64,000 nt of DNA from Cardiocondyla obscurior (Eukaryota; Arthropoda; Insecta; Hymenoptera; Formicidae): positions 7,604,001 to 7,668,000 of the forward strand of contig NC_091864.1 of the NCBI RefSeq assembly GCF_019399895.1, in the 5' to 3' direction. Below the pieces are notes generated by a model, which saw only the letters and a program-made list of their open reading frames with translations, did no database searches and was not told the origin of the DNA. Made by a program: the position numbers and the translations under genes. Shown here piece by piece: positions 42,059 to 55,700 of the stretch (its first letter is position 1; each line of letters begins with the position of its first letter).

Positions 42059-43327
42059 ATGCCCCGAAAGACCGAATCGTTTGCGTCGAATACCTACGTG
42101 CCACGAATTCGATACGCGGATAAACGATACCCGATATTATTTGGAAGCATTTTTCATTCATACCGCGGGGCGCAACAATACCCCATGAAACGCCCTTTTG
42201 TGCCCGAGTTACCTACCGCAGCCGATTTCTATTTCGATTGCGGATTGTGGCCGCATTTATTCCCTCCGTTTACTTTGAAAATTAATTACAGAAATGAAAG
42301 ATTTAAATGCCAGACCCTCACGAAACGATCGACGAAAAGACGAATTCCCTTCCGTCCAGCGGGTGTCGCGTTTTATTTAATCGAACAAAATTGCCTGCGC
42401 ATGCACGGAGCTTTCGCGATAACGTCCTACATTCTATCTACCCATCGCGGAACTTTTGTTAACAATATTTATACGCCTGTCACGGTGTATCCGATTATGG
42501 TGCGGCTAAAGTGCGGCGGCCGGTTCATTGTAAGGCGCTATGCGCGTGGCAGCTTAGAAACCGGCACCGGACGGATCAGCCGAGAAGGCCCGAGAGATCC
42601 TCTTCGAGAATCAAGGTGTACCTGCCGCGCGGAGCCGTTAATGATCAAGGTGTCAGGTCGGTTCGTATACCTGTCTCAGGCATCCCTTAGAACTCGCTCG
42701 TCACCGTTGTTTCTTCGCTCGGGAGAAACCTCAAACTTCTCCAAACGGTTTTCGGACCCCGGGTTCTCCTTTTTCGCGTCTCATCAGAGAGCGCCGACGA
42801 CGGAGCACCACAATGCATCCTCGCCGAAGACCGTCTCTCCGCCGCGCAACTATTCATCCAGCTATTCATACCGCTCGAGAATTCGGGGGGAGGGGGGGGA
42901 TTTACTGCTGAATTTACTGCGGAAAAATTCTGGCCGAGTTTCAGCTCGGCCGAAGATTTTTCGCTTCTCGGAAGGAAAACGCCCTACCGCGAGGAACGTC
43001 CTACCTGAGGCGTCAAGAATTTCGAGAAATAAATACGAACGGATTTTATTAACGAAACGAGCTTTCGCAATGCAAGGCAGCGCGGTCCGACCGCGCGAGT
43101 TAACAGCTCAAAGAACTCTTTGCTTACAATTGCGCAATTGCCGTGCAATTTTTATTCCGACGAGGATCTTTCGGCGCTGCCTCTGCGCCCCGTGTCGACG
43201 TATCCCTCCCAAATTGATCGACGTTTTATTGCGACACGCCGAGCGGCCCGCACAAAGCGAAAGCGCCGAAAAAACACACGTGCGCGCGTTCCAGGTAATG
43301 GTTAACGATCTTCAATTGATTTTGTGA
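42059..43327 (+). CDS. Unusually long open reading frame of unknown nature (422 codons from ATG)
   Basis: The frame is open from 41879 (482 codons) with its first ATG at 42059 and its stop at 43325-43327. It is the longest uninterrupted frame in the window and longer than anything in comparably GC-rich segments. The translation is Arg/Ser/Pro/Phe-rich with scattered Cys and Trp. It has no signal peptide, clear domain or repeat, and its second half looks like out-of-frame translation of CpG-rich DNA. A second open frame of 93 codons starts 28 bases after the stop. It could be an orphan gene, a processed remnant or chance. I do not assign a function. Confidence 0.15.
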   Translation: MPRKTESFASNTYVPRIRYADKRYPILFGSIFHSYRGAQQYPMKRPFVPELPTAADFYFDCGLWPHLFPPFTLKINYRNERFKCQTLTKRSTKRRIPFRPAGVAFYLIEQNCLRMHGAFAITSYILSTHRGTFVNNIYTPVTVYPIMVRLKCGGRFIVRRYARGSLETGTGRISREGPRDPLRESRCTCRAEPLMIKVSGRFVYLSQASLRTRSSPLFLRSGETSNFSKRFSDPGFSFFASHQRAPTTEHHNASSPKTVSPPRNYSSSYSYRSRIRGEGGDLLLNLLRKNSGRVSARPKIFRFSEGKRPTARNVLPEASRISRNKYERILLTKRAFAMQGSAVRPRELTAQRTLCLQLRNCRAIFIPTRIFRRCLCAPCRRIPPKLIDVLLRHAERPAQSESAEKTHVRAFQVMVNDLQLIL

Positions 43328-46300
43328 ATCGCGAAGGAAGAAGCGGTCCACCGGATGCAATTCGCGTTTGGCACGGGATCGGAATGCTGTTACGAATTGA
43401 ATAATTGTTCGGGCACGTATCGGCGGAGTCTACCTCTCTGTCTCCCCTCCCACCCCCCGCATCAAGGTTCCCGGTTACTCTTTATTTCGTGGCCACTGCT
43501 CCGTAGAATTCGAGGAATCTGCGGGAGTCAATGCCGATCCACACGCAAGCGAATTTATTTCATCCGACTCGAATTCAGCCAACCATCAAATATCAACGCT
43601 ACAACTGACGTTAAAGTGGTTGATATAATTTTCTAATCAAACGCATTTTTCGTACGTGACTTAAGTTAAAGTTAATCGGGCTCTGCCTTTCGACGACCAC
43701 CTCCACAATTTTCTAAATCAAAGATACCGAGTCGTTTACTACTCGAGGATGAAATAACGTATTACGTTAAATTATATCAGATCGCTAATACACGCTCGGC
43801 AGTAGCAATATGTAAACAATGTCTATGTGGAGAGCAAACAGTGATTTTTTTCCGTCTAATAGAGATAATTACGATAGGGTGTTCCGCGACAGCGATACAG
43901 CGATTATTAAATAGTCACACCCTTTCTAACGAATCTCGTAACTAAGTCTATGAAAATATTATGCTTTTATCTGTAGCAAGGCGATAACGGCTTCCGCTCC
44001 ACCCCGATAAAGAAATGCTTGGATACCAACCGGCTACGTTCGCGTGGTACTTATAAAACGTGGGGACAAATTTCCTAGATTATCGAACATATGACAGGGC
44101 GTCCCGTTTATCGCGTATGCCATCGTTCCCTTTTCGCACAACAAACATTAATATATATTTTTATTTCTAGGCTCGCGGTGATAAAACCAGGTCGAAACGA
44201 AAAGCCCAATAAGCTGCGATAAAGCATCAAGCGCGTGAAAAAGGGAATAGTAAATTATACGCGTGGTGAAACGAAAGGTTTGGCTGTTAAATAAAAAAAT
44301 AAAAAAAAGATAAAAATAATTAAAAAAAAAAAAAAATTAAATTATACATTTCAGCCATTTTTTTCAGTTTAGCGAACCTCGATAACTTTTTAATAAAATA
44401 CATTAGTTCTTTTATTGACGTCGCTAAAAAGTCTTATCAGCCTTGGTTATTACGCGCGTACGAAACAAGTCCAAAGATCGTTTGATTTTTATATTAATGT
44501 AATCTACGGCGTCGAGCTAGTCTAATTAGTCGGTATACATATAAATTTCGAGAGATAACGCTGTTCGTAATGCATACAAATGCATTTTGAGATTGCACCG
44601 TACTCGAGTAATGATAATGGCCAGGCGCCGGCGTCAATCATCACGCTATCGCCACTCATAGATCATTGTATCGTCCTCAAGCTTCCCACTCTATATATTT
44701 TTCTACGTTTTCCCGACGACGATGTCGTTGAGTAGATTATATCCGACAGCACGCCCGTCCTTGTATCTATACCGATTAACATTTTTCAAGCTATAATTTA
44801 CTTTATTGCGCAAGAGAGACTTCTTTCGTTTTTACACTCGGCAAGATCGTATCTTGCAATAGACATCGACGAGTGGCCAACGTAGAATATCGTATTCCAA
44901 TGCAGCGAACATTATTATTAGATCTTTCCCGCGATAATACAGATGTGCAAATACATTTCGTATCTCTACAATTTTTTTCCCGAGCGCTTTTGATTCATAT
45001 CGTTTTATATTTGCCTTTATCATTCTACTTATAAAATTATATAAATAAAATAAAAAGAATTTTTTTTTTTTAACGCGTCTTTAGTTAAATTTTTATAAAT
45101 GCGAATAAAATTAATGCCAAATGTACGTCAGGCTATTTAAAAATAGCTTCATATTGTTGTCAGTTTGAGGAAGATTTCGGGAACGATCTCCCCAACGGAA
45201 ATGCATATTTAACATTCTGGCATGATAATTGTGCCCAGACGTCTTTTTTCTTTTTTTCCCTTTTTCTCTCTTTTTTTTTGTGCGTATATTTTCTCGGAGC
45301 GCGACAAATTCCTCATGCACGACGTGTCTCGTGCGTTAACGACGGATCTACATACGTAGGTTTTTTTCCATTCATGGAAACGACCTAAATCAGCTGCGGT
45401 TATCTTCTATCTGAATACTTCCCTTATCCTGTAAGAGAAATCTTTCGATGTGATCGCGCGTGTGGCGTCGCGCGCGAGTGTAGCTGTGCAAAATATCGCC
45501 CAGCATTTCAAGTAGGAAATCATCTGTTAAGATAACATCTGTGGGACAACGCGCGACATTCAGTGGGCCACCCCGCATACGGTCGAACTAAAAATTACTA
45601 CCTCGAAACAAGAGCTCAGCCTTCCGTGGCCGCGTAGACTTTTCAAAACGTCGTATACCGCGCCGTTTAATTACAAGGTGCCCGGCCAGCCGTGAAATCT
45701 ACAATAGGAGTTCAGTCCGATAAGAGTTAAATCCCCCGGCGCGCTCGACGAGCTGGGATAAGAATTTAAAAAACCTACGAGCGGATGATATTGGCAATTT
45801 GACGGGCCTGATACCGGGCCGCCGAAGATTTTTCCACGAAGATAACCGTCCAAGTCGCGATAGCTCGCCCCACATTAAAGTCAAATAGCGGATCCCGCGC
45901 GCACGGTCGCACGCACGTACGCACGATAGCGCGAGAGCAAACAGCGCGCACGCACGTTTCGTACCCGCATGAGTTAACGCGCAGACTCCTTTCGCCGTGA
46001 CGTTTTCTATTTACTACGTGGCAAGCGAACGAGAGCGAGCGAAAAGGGAACGAGCGAACGAAGCGAGAAAGAGCGGCCGCGGAAAGAGACGGGAAGGGAA
46101 CGAGAGAGACGGATTCCGGCGGCCGGTTCATGGCTGTTGATGCGGGCAAGTTAAAAGGCCTCGAGACTAGTCCAACTTAGAAAGACGCCTGTGCATCACC
46201 CTTGTGGCACCGCGTGAAGGGCCAAACGTGGAAACGATCCAACCTATCCTAACGTGCCTCCCTTCTCCCCCTAATCTACGGTCCTACGGTCAGTACTTGA

Positions 46301-49300
46301 CGAAAAAGAACCGTCGTCGGCGCATCCGCGCCTTCTCAGAATCCATTCACGCCCGGGGGAAACATGCACGACGGGCACCCCTCGATGGAGAAGAGGATAC
46401 CAACCGATATCTTAGATCAGCCGGGGCCGTGCTTTATCTCGTCTGCCGTCTACCCTCCCCTATCTCGTGCCTGCGTCGTGCTTGACGAATTAAATTTAAA
46501 CGCCGCCTGTTCCGAATGTAGGTTGATCGACTAATTAACGCCGGCGAAGGGCGTAAAGTTCGATTTGCGGAAGTACGAGAACGGAGACTTTCGCGATTAA
46601 CTTCGATATCAAACGCCTCGAGCTTTTAAACGGCGAACAGTACCGCGGGGAGGTTTGTGATAACCTAGATATTATTACGTTTCAATAAGGGGTAGGCGAG
46701 CCTATAAAATTCGTGACAAATCGGCTATCCGACTTCACTCTGACACGCGTAATTAACGAGCCGGCGGCTTAAACTTTCTCCCCCGTTTCGGATAATAAGT
46801 GCACATCTTCACTTTGCCTATGGGACCCGGAATTCCTTTGCGGTCACATTAGAGACTCCCGCCCCCCCCTCTCCTTCCTCTTTCCCTTAATCTAACTAGA
46901 TTTAAGACCCAGGTTTCACCCCAAACCTATCCCAATCGGGCCGTCGTTGTTACCGGCTTTCATTCCCGAAAAGCCTAGTTTTCTCCCCGTTGGCTCGGTT
47001 CCGACTGATCGCCGCAAGAAACCGCGCCTCACGACGATCTAGCGTAGTATTACATCACGTATTACGTGTAGCTTTAAATCAACCGTTAAAACCGGTACAA
47101 TCTCGACCGTCGACGTTGTACAGGAAAACGTACTTTAGTTTATTAATAGCGAAACGCAGTCTCGGAGATACCATTTAAAATTACAATTTTCTAACACCCA
47201 GCGCACACGACATTAAATTTTAGTCAAATACAAACTTTTCTATGTGTTTTTTTTTTCTACTTGGAGATTAAAGTTTCTCAGGAATCTTACGAAAGAAAGA
47301 AAAAAAAACCATGTGAATTAGAGAGCCCGATAAATCAATCGTTAACGCGAGATCTCGAGCCCCCGTCATTTGTTTGAAAATATGAAACGTGTTAAGTAAA
47401 GGGATAGGTGCATCGAATGCTTCTCGGTCGTGTCGAGATCACGGCGGTCTCTCGAGAGATATCTCGAGCACTTTGCGTACAAAGTCAAAATATTTAAAGG
47501 ATCAGCGAAAGATCCGGAAAGCACATGCTCGTCTCGCGTAGATATCTCTTTTTTTCTTTTTACATATCCGCGATTTTACATCTTGAAACATGTGCTGACG
47601 ATTACGTGAATTGTACTATACACATATATGTATATACACGCCGAATGGGTGTACATTATATATTTCAGCGGTCTACAGTTTTAATCTTTCGCTGATTAAC
47701 GCGATGTGTTATATCAGCCTACGAAGGGAAATGTTAACCATACGTGTTATCTACCGCAAAAGCGCATAGATAATTAAACGATAAGTATCAGTGAATGACC
47801 CGAAGAGAAGTTTCAATGGAGCTCTCTGATAAGAAATGCATTTTACCCCTATTTCACCTTATTTGACGTATCTCTAACATTAAAATAAAAAAAAAAATTA
47901 TTTATTATTTTCTGCTAAAAAAAAAAAAAAACCGTTAAATAAATAAATAAATAAAAAAACAGTTTTATGCGTACATTACTATAATATTATTATAAAATAT
48001 ATAATTTAATTGCATACGTAATATATACTTTAGATTAATAATTTATATTTGTGGAATTTTGTATTACATTATTTTCGAAAAGCGGAACAATTAAATGCAA
48101 ATTCGCGGCCGCGAGGCATAAAGCGTAAACGCACGAGTTTTTGTGAATGAAAACCCAGCTGCTACGTGACCGCTATCGATATGTGCGTAGTCAGTTATTT
48201 AGGCTTTAAATACCATAAGCATGCGTGCACGCACACATACGCGCTGGCACGTACGCATTGTTGTTGCCGCCACGAGAATCATATGGCGCGGCAACGAGAA
48301 ATCAATATCGAATGCAAGCGACTCAAACGTGCGACATGTGCTCCTAGACTATTCTTAAATTCCTCCCTAAACAAATATGCCCGGCACCGCCGCGCACGAT
48401 CCTTGGCAATTTAGAAACCCGTCCTGAAATATTTCGAATTCTAATGGATCTTTAAAATGTAGATTCAATTCTCGCCAGGAAAGAATGCAACCACGCTCAA
48501 GATACCTTAGCGCTACAAAGTGCAAGAATATTCCCTTTCTCACAAATTTATTTAACCGAGCAGTATCAGATTTCGCGTCTTAATTACGTACGGACGGGAA
48601 TGAAGCCCGAGCTTATAAATTATGTTTATCACTGTTAAATTGTGAAAACATCGGGTCTAATAATCCTTGAATTATGTAAATGTTTTACTGAAATCTGTAA
48701 ATTAATAAGACACGAATACTCGAGCTCGTTGTCTTTGTGCAAAAGTTGTTTTATGTGTGTCTCGTAAAACGAAACGATTTAAGAGGTAATTAAAGAGATA
48801 ACACTTGATTGCCGGTAACGCCGATTGTGAACTACATTTATTGGTCGTTGTCGGCTACGTGCCTCTTCGCAACACGACCGAGGTTCCGTCACGCAGCTCC
48901 GCGTACGATGCAACTGTGGCTTCGCATGCGGCGCGAATGTCTCCCCGATAGTATAAACGATAACGCCACGATAAATAGTAATTAGCGTTCTAGGAAGTGG
49001 TTACCCTACTAAGTCGGGGAATCAACGATTCTGATTATGCGCGTGAAACTTGCATCGTTCGCGAGAGGCGACGAATCTCACAACGAGCTGCTTTATAATA
49101 TAAATAAAATATTTAATTAAAACGCTGCCGGTGGCGAAGGCCTCGAGACATGATACCCTGTTTTGCGGCACAAAAAGGAACAAACGCGCGACGTAAAGGA
49201 ACAAACCTCGAAAGATTCTAAATGTTAAAAAGAAGGTAAGGAAAAAAAGAAAAAAAAGGGTCGTAGTTCAACGCAAATATAGCTGTCAGTCACCGTGCGA

Positions 49301-52300
49301 GGAGGGATCCGTCACATTTGGCGTTAAATACTCCGTAAGCATGCGGGCTCGAAGTATCCGGATACCGTGTCTACATACTTGTATTCGAGATACTTAACAA
49401 CGCGGGCCGTGAGTTACAAGCGTGCAGTTGCACGTGGGTGCAGGGTATCGCATTCGCTCCCACACCCACTACCGGTATGGCACGCCGAAGGAGTGCACCT
49501 CTATTGTCTCTTTCTCTCTTTCTTTCTCGCTTTCTTTCTCCCAACATTTTTTCTCTCGTGCAATCGGTCTTCTGTCGCGGAACGCGGCGCGATTCGCTGG
49601 ACCGCGCGGATTCCGAACGGCGGACGGGAAGAAGTGCGGTTTCCGAGTTGCGCGAGCTACAAGCGAGCCAAGAGTTTTAATGGCTGCAATATTCAGCTGC
49701 GCGTCGTACATTTTTAGCGAGTAAAAATGTCAATCAACAAAAGAAAAAAATATTGTCAACTATATTTTTTTTTTTTGTTGATTGACATTTTTATAATTAA
49801 AATTATTTATATACGTCATCGGCAAACCGGCCAGCGCGGTATATACATGCGGTACATGTGAAACTCGACGCACACAATGCTTAAAGTCACGTTCGCTAGC
49901 TGCCCTGTCACCAATATCTGCCTTTCAGCGTACAACATTAAACAAAAATATTTCTTTTAATCTTTAAAGTGATAAAATAAAATTTAAAAAAAGAAAAGAA
50001 AAGAAAAAATTGACCAAATAATTTTCAATTATATCGAATATTTTCAGACTGAAAATAATTTCCATAAAACATCATGTAGGCAACCAATATGTCTATATCG
50101 CGCCAACCCGGAGCTAGATTTTGCATTGGATAGTTTTACGAGCTCTTCTATTTTTTTATAAGCAAGAGAGAACAATGTAACGTAAAATATTCTTACATTC
50201 AATGGATCATTTATACCTGCACGGTGAGCAGGAAATTGCATTCTCGTAACTCGCGCCACTCCTTACTTCATTCGGATGCTGCCTACTTCGGACCTGTTCT
50301 TCATAAAGATTCATCGTACAAGTTTCAATTGTACTAAGTTTCCTTACGAACATTCTTTACATTATTTATATTGTTCGAATAATTTAAATAAAAGAATTAT
50401 TTTTTTGTATTTCTTTCTTTCTTTCTTCCTTTCTTTTTTTTTTTATTAATCGCAAGCGAGGAGAAACGAGTTTATAAGAAATAAAGATAGTAAAAGTCGA
50501 TTATTTTTATCATACGTGCTTTTAATTAAAAAAAAATTAAGAGCTGTAATAGAATTGAGTATAGGAAATCTGATCGTTCATTTTGAGATTTAAAAACACT
50601 TGACGTTACACAATTAGTTTTTAGCTTGCATCACATTCCTCGCTTCTGGCCTCATCCCGTCTCGGCTTTCGTGTGGAATTCTAATGCACTCGGAGGTATG
50701 CAATGGCGCCTTTGGATCATTCGAAACGTCTAGAGGTTACACGGCATATCGGCGCCTTGAGAATCTTGTGAGTTGCATTTGTTAAATATCAAATTCTGCG
50801 AAATGCTAAATTGCGGGCGAAATTTTTCAAATGTTCCCTTTTTACGACCAGCAAAATTCACATCTATTGCCACTCGAATGTAGATGTGTAATTTTAGAAA
50901 AATTAATATTTAACTTTTACATGAATTCTTTTCGCTACGAGAAAAATTGCGAAAAACTCAAAAATAACCGCACGTGTACCGTGCTAAATTTTTTAATAAT
51001 TTTTCTTTTCTTTTTTAATGTGAAAAAATGAATGTGCTTTAGCACATTCATACAGAGCTGCCTGTTGATTACGTTTCCTAGAAATCGCGAAATTATTTCC
51101 TCGATTTTATTCTACGTAATTATTATTATATTTTTCACTACCGCGTTCGCGACGGATCTTTACAACGAGATTTTAATGACTATGTTATTTTACATTAATA
51201 ACGAAATACGTAATATCAGGATATTCGAAATACGTCAACTTTAGATTGCGCCTTGTTGAAAAAGATCTGCCGCGGTGAATATTAATAAATAAATATATAT
51301 ATATATATATTGTTTTTCAATAAAATCAGATTTCTAGATTTCGAATAAAAATTATTTTGCGAATCAGTCCGCGCGGTAATCAATTTATTCTCGCCACGTC
51401 TCGTCTGCACCCACGACCCACGCCTGATATCAGATTCGGTTCAGCCGAACCGACAAATATGACGAAATACCAACGGAGATGAAAGAGCCGTCGATGATTT
51501 TTGCGTGCCTAATCTCGCGAGCGCGTTTCATCGCGCCGCTCGCCGTTCGAAGTCGCAGCCGCGTGCAGCTGCGAGTTGCGTTACCATCGTCGTGCACGCA
51601 AATATGCCGGGGCACAATGACGTCACATCCGGCGTTTCGTTTTTCGCGGCATGCACTTATCACTGGCGTGCTCGGGGGAAGAGAGAAACGCGGAACGAGA
51701 GAGAGAAAGAAAGACGGAGAAAGAGAGAGGAAAAAAAAAGAAAAAAAAGAACAAAAGGAGAAAAAGAGATCGTCGTCTCGGTACGCCTACGCCGCAGTCG
51801 CCAGTGCAGCATGTACGTACTCGTGCATGTTTACGTTACACGGTCGCATACATACGACAAATGCGATCACCGGGGGGGAGAGGAATACGCGGGGCGCGAG
51901 ATGCGTTTCGGCGAACGCCGGGGCGCCGATAGCGAGCAGCAACGTGCGTAATTGCGATAATTGCGGGACGCGTGCGTGCACGCACAATGCACCGCGGCGT
52001 AACGCGTCGTACGTGGCGACGTGGAACACGCGATATACCAAGACGCGTCTTTCGGGGTCGACTTTAGGGTGAACGACCAAACGTAGATAGGTATACCTCG
52101 GTAGGGCTTCGGGTGTTCAAATCGTCGAAAAAAAGAAACAAGAAAGAAAAAAAAAATATGTGTAAATACAGGTGAATTCCAAACGCGATGCTCGCTCGCC
52201 GGAATGCATTTCGTCGATCGAACCTCTCGCGGGATGAATTTGTTTTTCTCACAGGACGATCTCGTCGCTAACGTCCGGCGTGGCCGGAAAAATTTCTTTC

Positions 52301-52560
52301 GGGAAAGTCCACGGGTTAGTTAACGATAAGAGTGATTTCCGCAGCTGGGACGGGTCGTTAACGCACGACGTGGCGCTTTTGGTTTTCAACGTCGTCGGGC
52401 GAAGCGACGCGTTTATCCGAGGGTAAAATTTACCGTGCGAACCTAAAATATCTCACAGAAAAAGGAAGGAAGCGAAGGGACCATTCAGATCTGTACTTCG
52501 TAGGATGATACGCGTGACGGCTGCGTATAATTTCGATGCGTATGCAAACGCGCGTATGCT
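43328..52560. other. Intergenic DNA, no gene identified
   Basis: This is mostly AT-rich with short chance frames, poly-A/T runs, (AT)n at about 51291-51311, a long hairpin at 49722-49793, and short palindromes at 50039-50057 and 51028-51051. GA-rich DNA at about 51680-51770 creates Lys/Arg/Glu-rich artefact frames. No conserved coding exon was recognised on either strand. Confidence 0.6.
49722..49793. repeat. 72-bp foldback hairpin
   Basis: An 18-bp perfect inverted repeat (49722-49739 with 49776-49793, core AATGTCAATCAACA) encloses an A-rich then T-rich centre that extends the pairing with few bulges. It has no obvious target-site duplication. It could be a foldback element, a small-RNA precursor, or a chance inverted duplication. 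Confidence 0.8.
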
Positions 52561-52577
52561 AATGGCGCGTATTGGTG

Positions 52578-52584
52578 TATAAAA
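52578..52584 (+). promoter_or_regulatory. TATA-box-like element
   Basis: TATAAAAGCGGG is an almost ideal TATA box, with CpG-rich DNA downstream and a TCACTTT initiator-like sequence 22-24 bases further. It precedes a very short ORF (52698-52760) and AATAAA at 52790-52795. Whether it is used is unknown. Confidence 0.25.
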
Positions 52585-52697
52585 GCGGGAGAATGCGCGT
52601 CACTTTGCCTGCACATCGCTCGAATATATTGACGTCTCCGCGTCGTTCGTAAATTATCCTACGTACGACGTTTCACGACGACAAGTGGAATTCCAAA

Positions 52698-52760
52698 ATG
52701 TTTCTAAAGCCGCCGGCTGTCATTTTCATCCTTCGCAGGTCGATTATCGAAAGGCGGTAA
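52698..52760 (+). CDS. Possible 20-residue ORF downstream of TATA box
   Basis: ATG at 52698-52700 follows AATTCCAAA and opens MFLKPPAVIFILRRSIIERR, which stops at 52758-52760. The first half is hydrophobic. Alternatively, TTCATCCTTCGCAG inside it is an acceptor and the ATG lies in an intron. It belongs to the compact TATA, ORF and AATAAA arrangement noted above. No homolog is recognised. Confidence 0.12.
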   Translation: MFLKPPAVIFILRRSIIERR

Positions 52761-52799
52761 ACGCATGGATTGAGATATCGCGCCAAAGGAATAAACGCA

Positions 52800-55700
52800 T
52801 CGACGGGAATGTATTGAAAATACAATGACAAAATCATCGAGTATCCCCGAATATATTGATAAATTATTTTTGGGCTAAAACAAGCGCGATTAACTGCGAA
52901 ATAAAAATATGCACGTCCAGCGTCTCTGACGCGTATCGAGCAAATGATTTTCGCGATCGAGTTATCGAATACATGTCACGAAGAAATGGAGCATCTCCAT
53001 TACTTTTCTCGTAATCAGACTCGATAAGGAAGATGGTACTTGAAGTGTCACCTTTCTTAACATTTAAAAAAACAGCGTGACACTCGCTATCGTAAAAAAA
53101 AAATAATAATTTACCGATTTGCATAGATAGAAGCAATACGTCGAACGAAAAGTCGTGTCGAGAAGAAAACGCACTTGCTGCGTAAGATCGTTACAGATCA
53201 ATCGTTTGCATTCCGTCTAACTACGTGGCGAGGAGAAGCCTGTCTCGGGTCGTAAAGTCAGCGATAAGTCGGCTGAGTAGAATAGCGGAGGAGCCGGGGA
53301 AGAAAAAGAGAACGAATCGAGAGAGCGAAGAGTGAGAAGCGGCGCGATGCACCGGCGAGAAAGAGAGAGAGAGAGAGAAAAAGAGAGATCGAGATAACCT
53401 GACCAGACGGCGAGCAGGGAGAAACGCGGATGCTGTCTCGCTCTCGTTCGCTCGCAGGCGCATCCATTGACGCCTTCGCTCGTGCGTTTATGAATGAACT
53501 CCCCTACTCCAGGCAGATTCTCTGCGCTCAGCGCCCGCCCGGCTACTCCACGCATCGAGCACCGCACATATGCGTGCGCGCAGACGAGAGAGAGAGCCTA
53601 GTTCTCGAGACGCGAAAAGTAACGCCGCGATCGGTAACGCGTAACCGATTACGTAACACGTTGGTTAAAAAAAAAAAAATACCTGCCGCTTGTAATTTTG
53701 AGTCATATCTTTTTATAAAATAAAATCGCAATGATAATCGAGACAAATAAATAGATCGACGTGATTCAAATGGCGGTGGAGCGAAAAGATTTTATAATCG
53801 ACCGCGGTTACTTTACTTTTTAATTTTAATAACGAAGGTTCTCGACTAAAGTTATTAAATTGATGTGAAATTGGAAAGGAACTTTCTCCCGCTTGTTTGA
53901 ATAATTCCCGACGATCGATGCCCGTTATAAATTCGAAGCATCGCCACGACAATCTCTCGCTGAGATTATTTCGCGTAAATACGTTTTACGTATTACGAGA
54001 CGCGATAACATTCGAGAGCACGGGCCGCTTCGCGATTAAACAATCGAAAGAAGCCGCTTGCGAAATTCTACGACTGTCGACAGCGGGCCCCGCAGTCCAT
54101 GCCGTTTACGTTTGTCTTAATGCACGCAAAAAGCTTATAAGGCGTCGCGGGACGTCTCTCGTTTCGAATCGGCAACAATAATATCGACCTCGCAAGAAAT
54201 ACATTAGCGCGAACGCCGGCGGAGTGTAAAGAGAATACGCAACCTCTTCAGTTGCAAATTGCAACGCGAAGCTGTTTACGTAATGTCGTTTCTACGTACA
54301 AATCAGTTCGCGCGTCACGATCGTCGCTTCCTGCGAAACGGCCTGGGCAAAAAGATAGCGCTCGATCGAAATCGTTCCCCGCGTATGGCGCAATGATATG
54401 CAAGACGCGGGCAATTTTGACAACGCGTAATTCCTTCGAGTAATCAGAAATTCGTCTCCGAAAGCAGAGCCTCAATATGGTAGCCCGCTGCGCGGCGGTT
54501 CTTATACGTATGTTTAAGAGCCGACGACGTTGCAAAAGTCCGTTTCTCCCAGACGATTTTTTACGAGGAAACGTGGATACAGTGACTCACGTGTTTTTAT
54601 TAAAACGTCGAAACGAACGAAGAGTTCGAAAATTTATTTGCATTAAAAAAATATCAGCGAGATGTTGCGTTCATAAAGATTGACATGTTAATTAATTTTT
54701 TTTATCTTCTTTCTTTTTTCGTTGATTAAAAAAAATTTCAAAATTAAATACCGTATACATATATGTATATTAGCTTTTTGTGGTGTCTATTACGGATTCT
54801 TAATGCAACATTTAAATGCTGAAATGAATGCTCAAGGCGAAATTAACCCGGTGCGAGGAACGACTTCGATGAAACGTGGCGCACGTACCCTTTTTCCGAG
54901 GAAGAAACGTCTAACGCCGGGGCCCTTTTTGCTATCTGGCAACGGAAACACCGGCGGCGCGATTCCCGTTTCTCGCCGAGAGACTTCTTCGGATCGATAA
55001 AAAATATCGACGGGCGCATTTTTGTCAGTCTGGACACGTGTTTCGGGAATGAATAATCGCGCCGCGTTGGTCCCGCCCGGTTTCTCGCGCGCAGATGCGA
55101 TCGTCGGCGACAGACTGATCCATGCATCATTATTATTTTTCTCGTATTGTCATCGATTTATTATACACATCGCGATAAAACATATGCCTAATTCGCACGT
55201 CTCATCGTCTCGTTACAGAGCCAATTTCTTATTCCGATTTCGTTTGCGATTCAATACTTCTTACCCTCCCTAATTTTCGGCAAAACAAAAAGAAGACGCG
55301 TCGTCATCTTCTCTAACGTCGTTTTAAATACTCGTCGCTGCTGATGATATATTATTTTTACATCTCTTATCACCGTTTATGCGTATATTATTTTATATTC
55401 ATTGCGCACACTGTATTGTAAATTTTACGCCTACGTTTTTAAAGTATATAAATTTCTCAACGCGTAGAATGGTTATACACGTTTCTCGGATATTCTTTTA
55501 TCGCACGAGCACGCCGAATAAATGAATCCTAAGTTTCCTTTGACCATTGATAGTAGTTACTCATTATCTTAGGAGATAAATACTTATACCGCTTGTCGGC
55601 GACCCCTGCATCCGTGTCATTTAGTATAATCACGGCACAATTACCAGATGCTTGTTCTATCGTTAAAGTACATGATGCAACTCTTCGCGTGACTTGTCTC

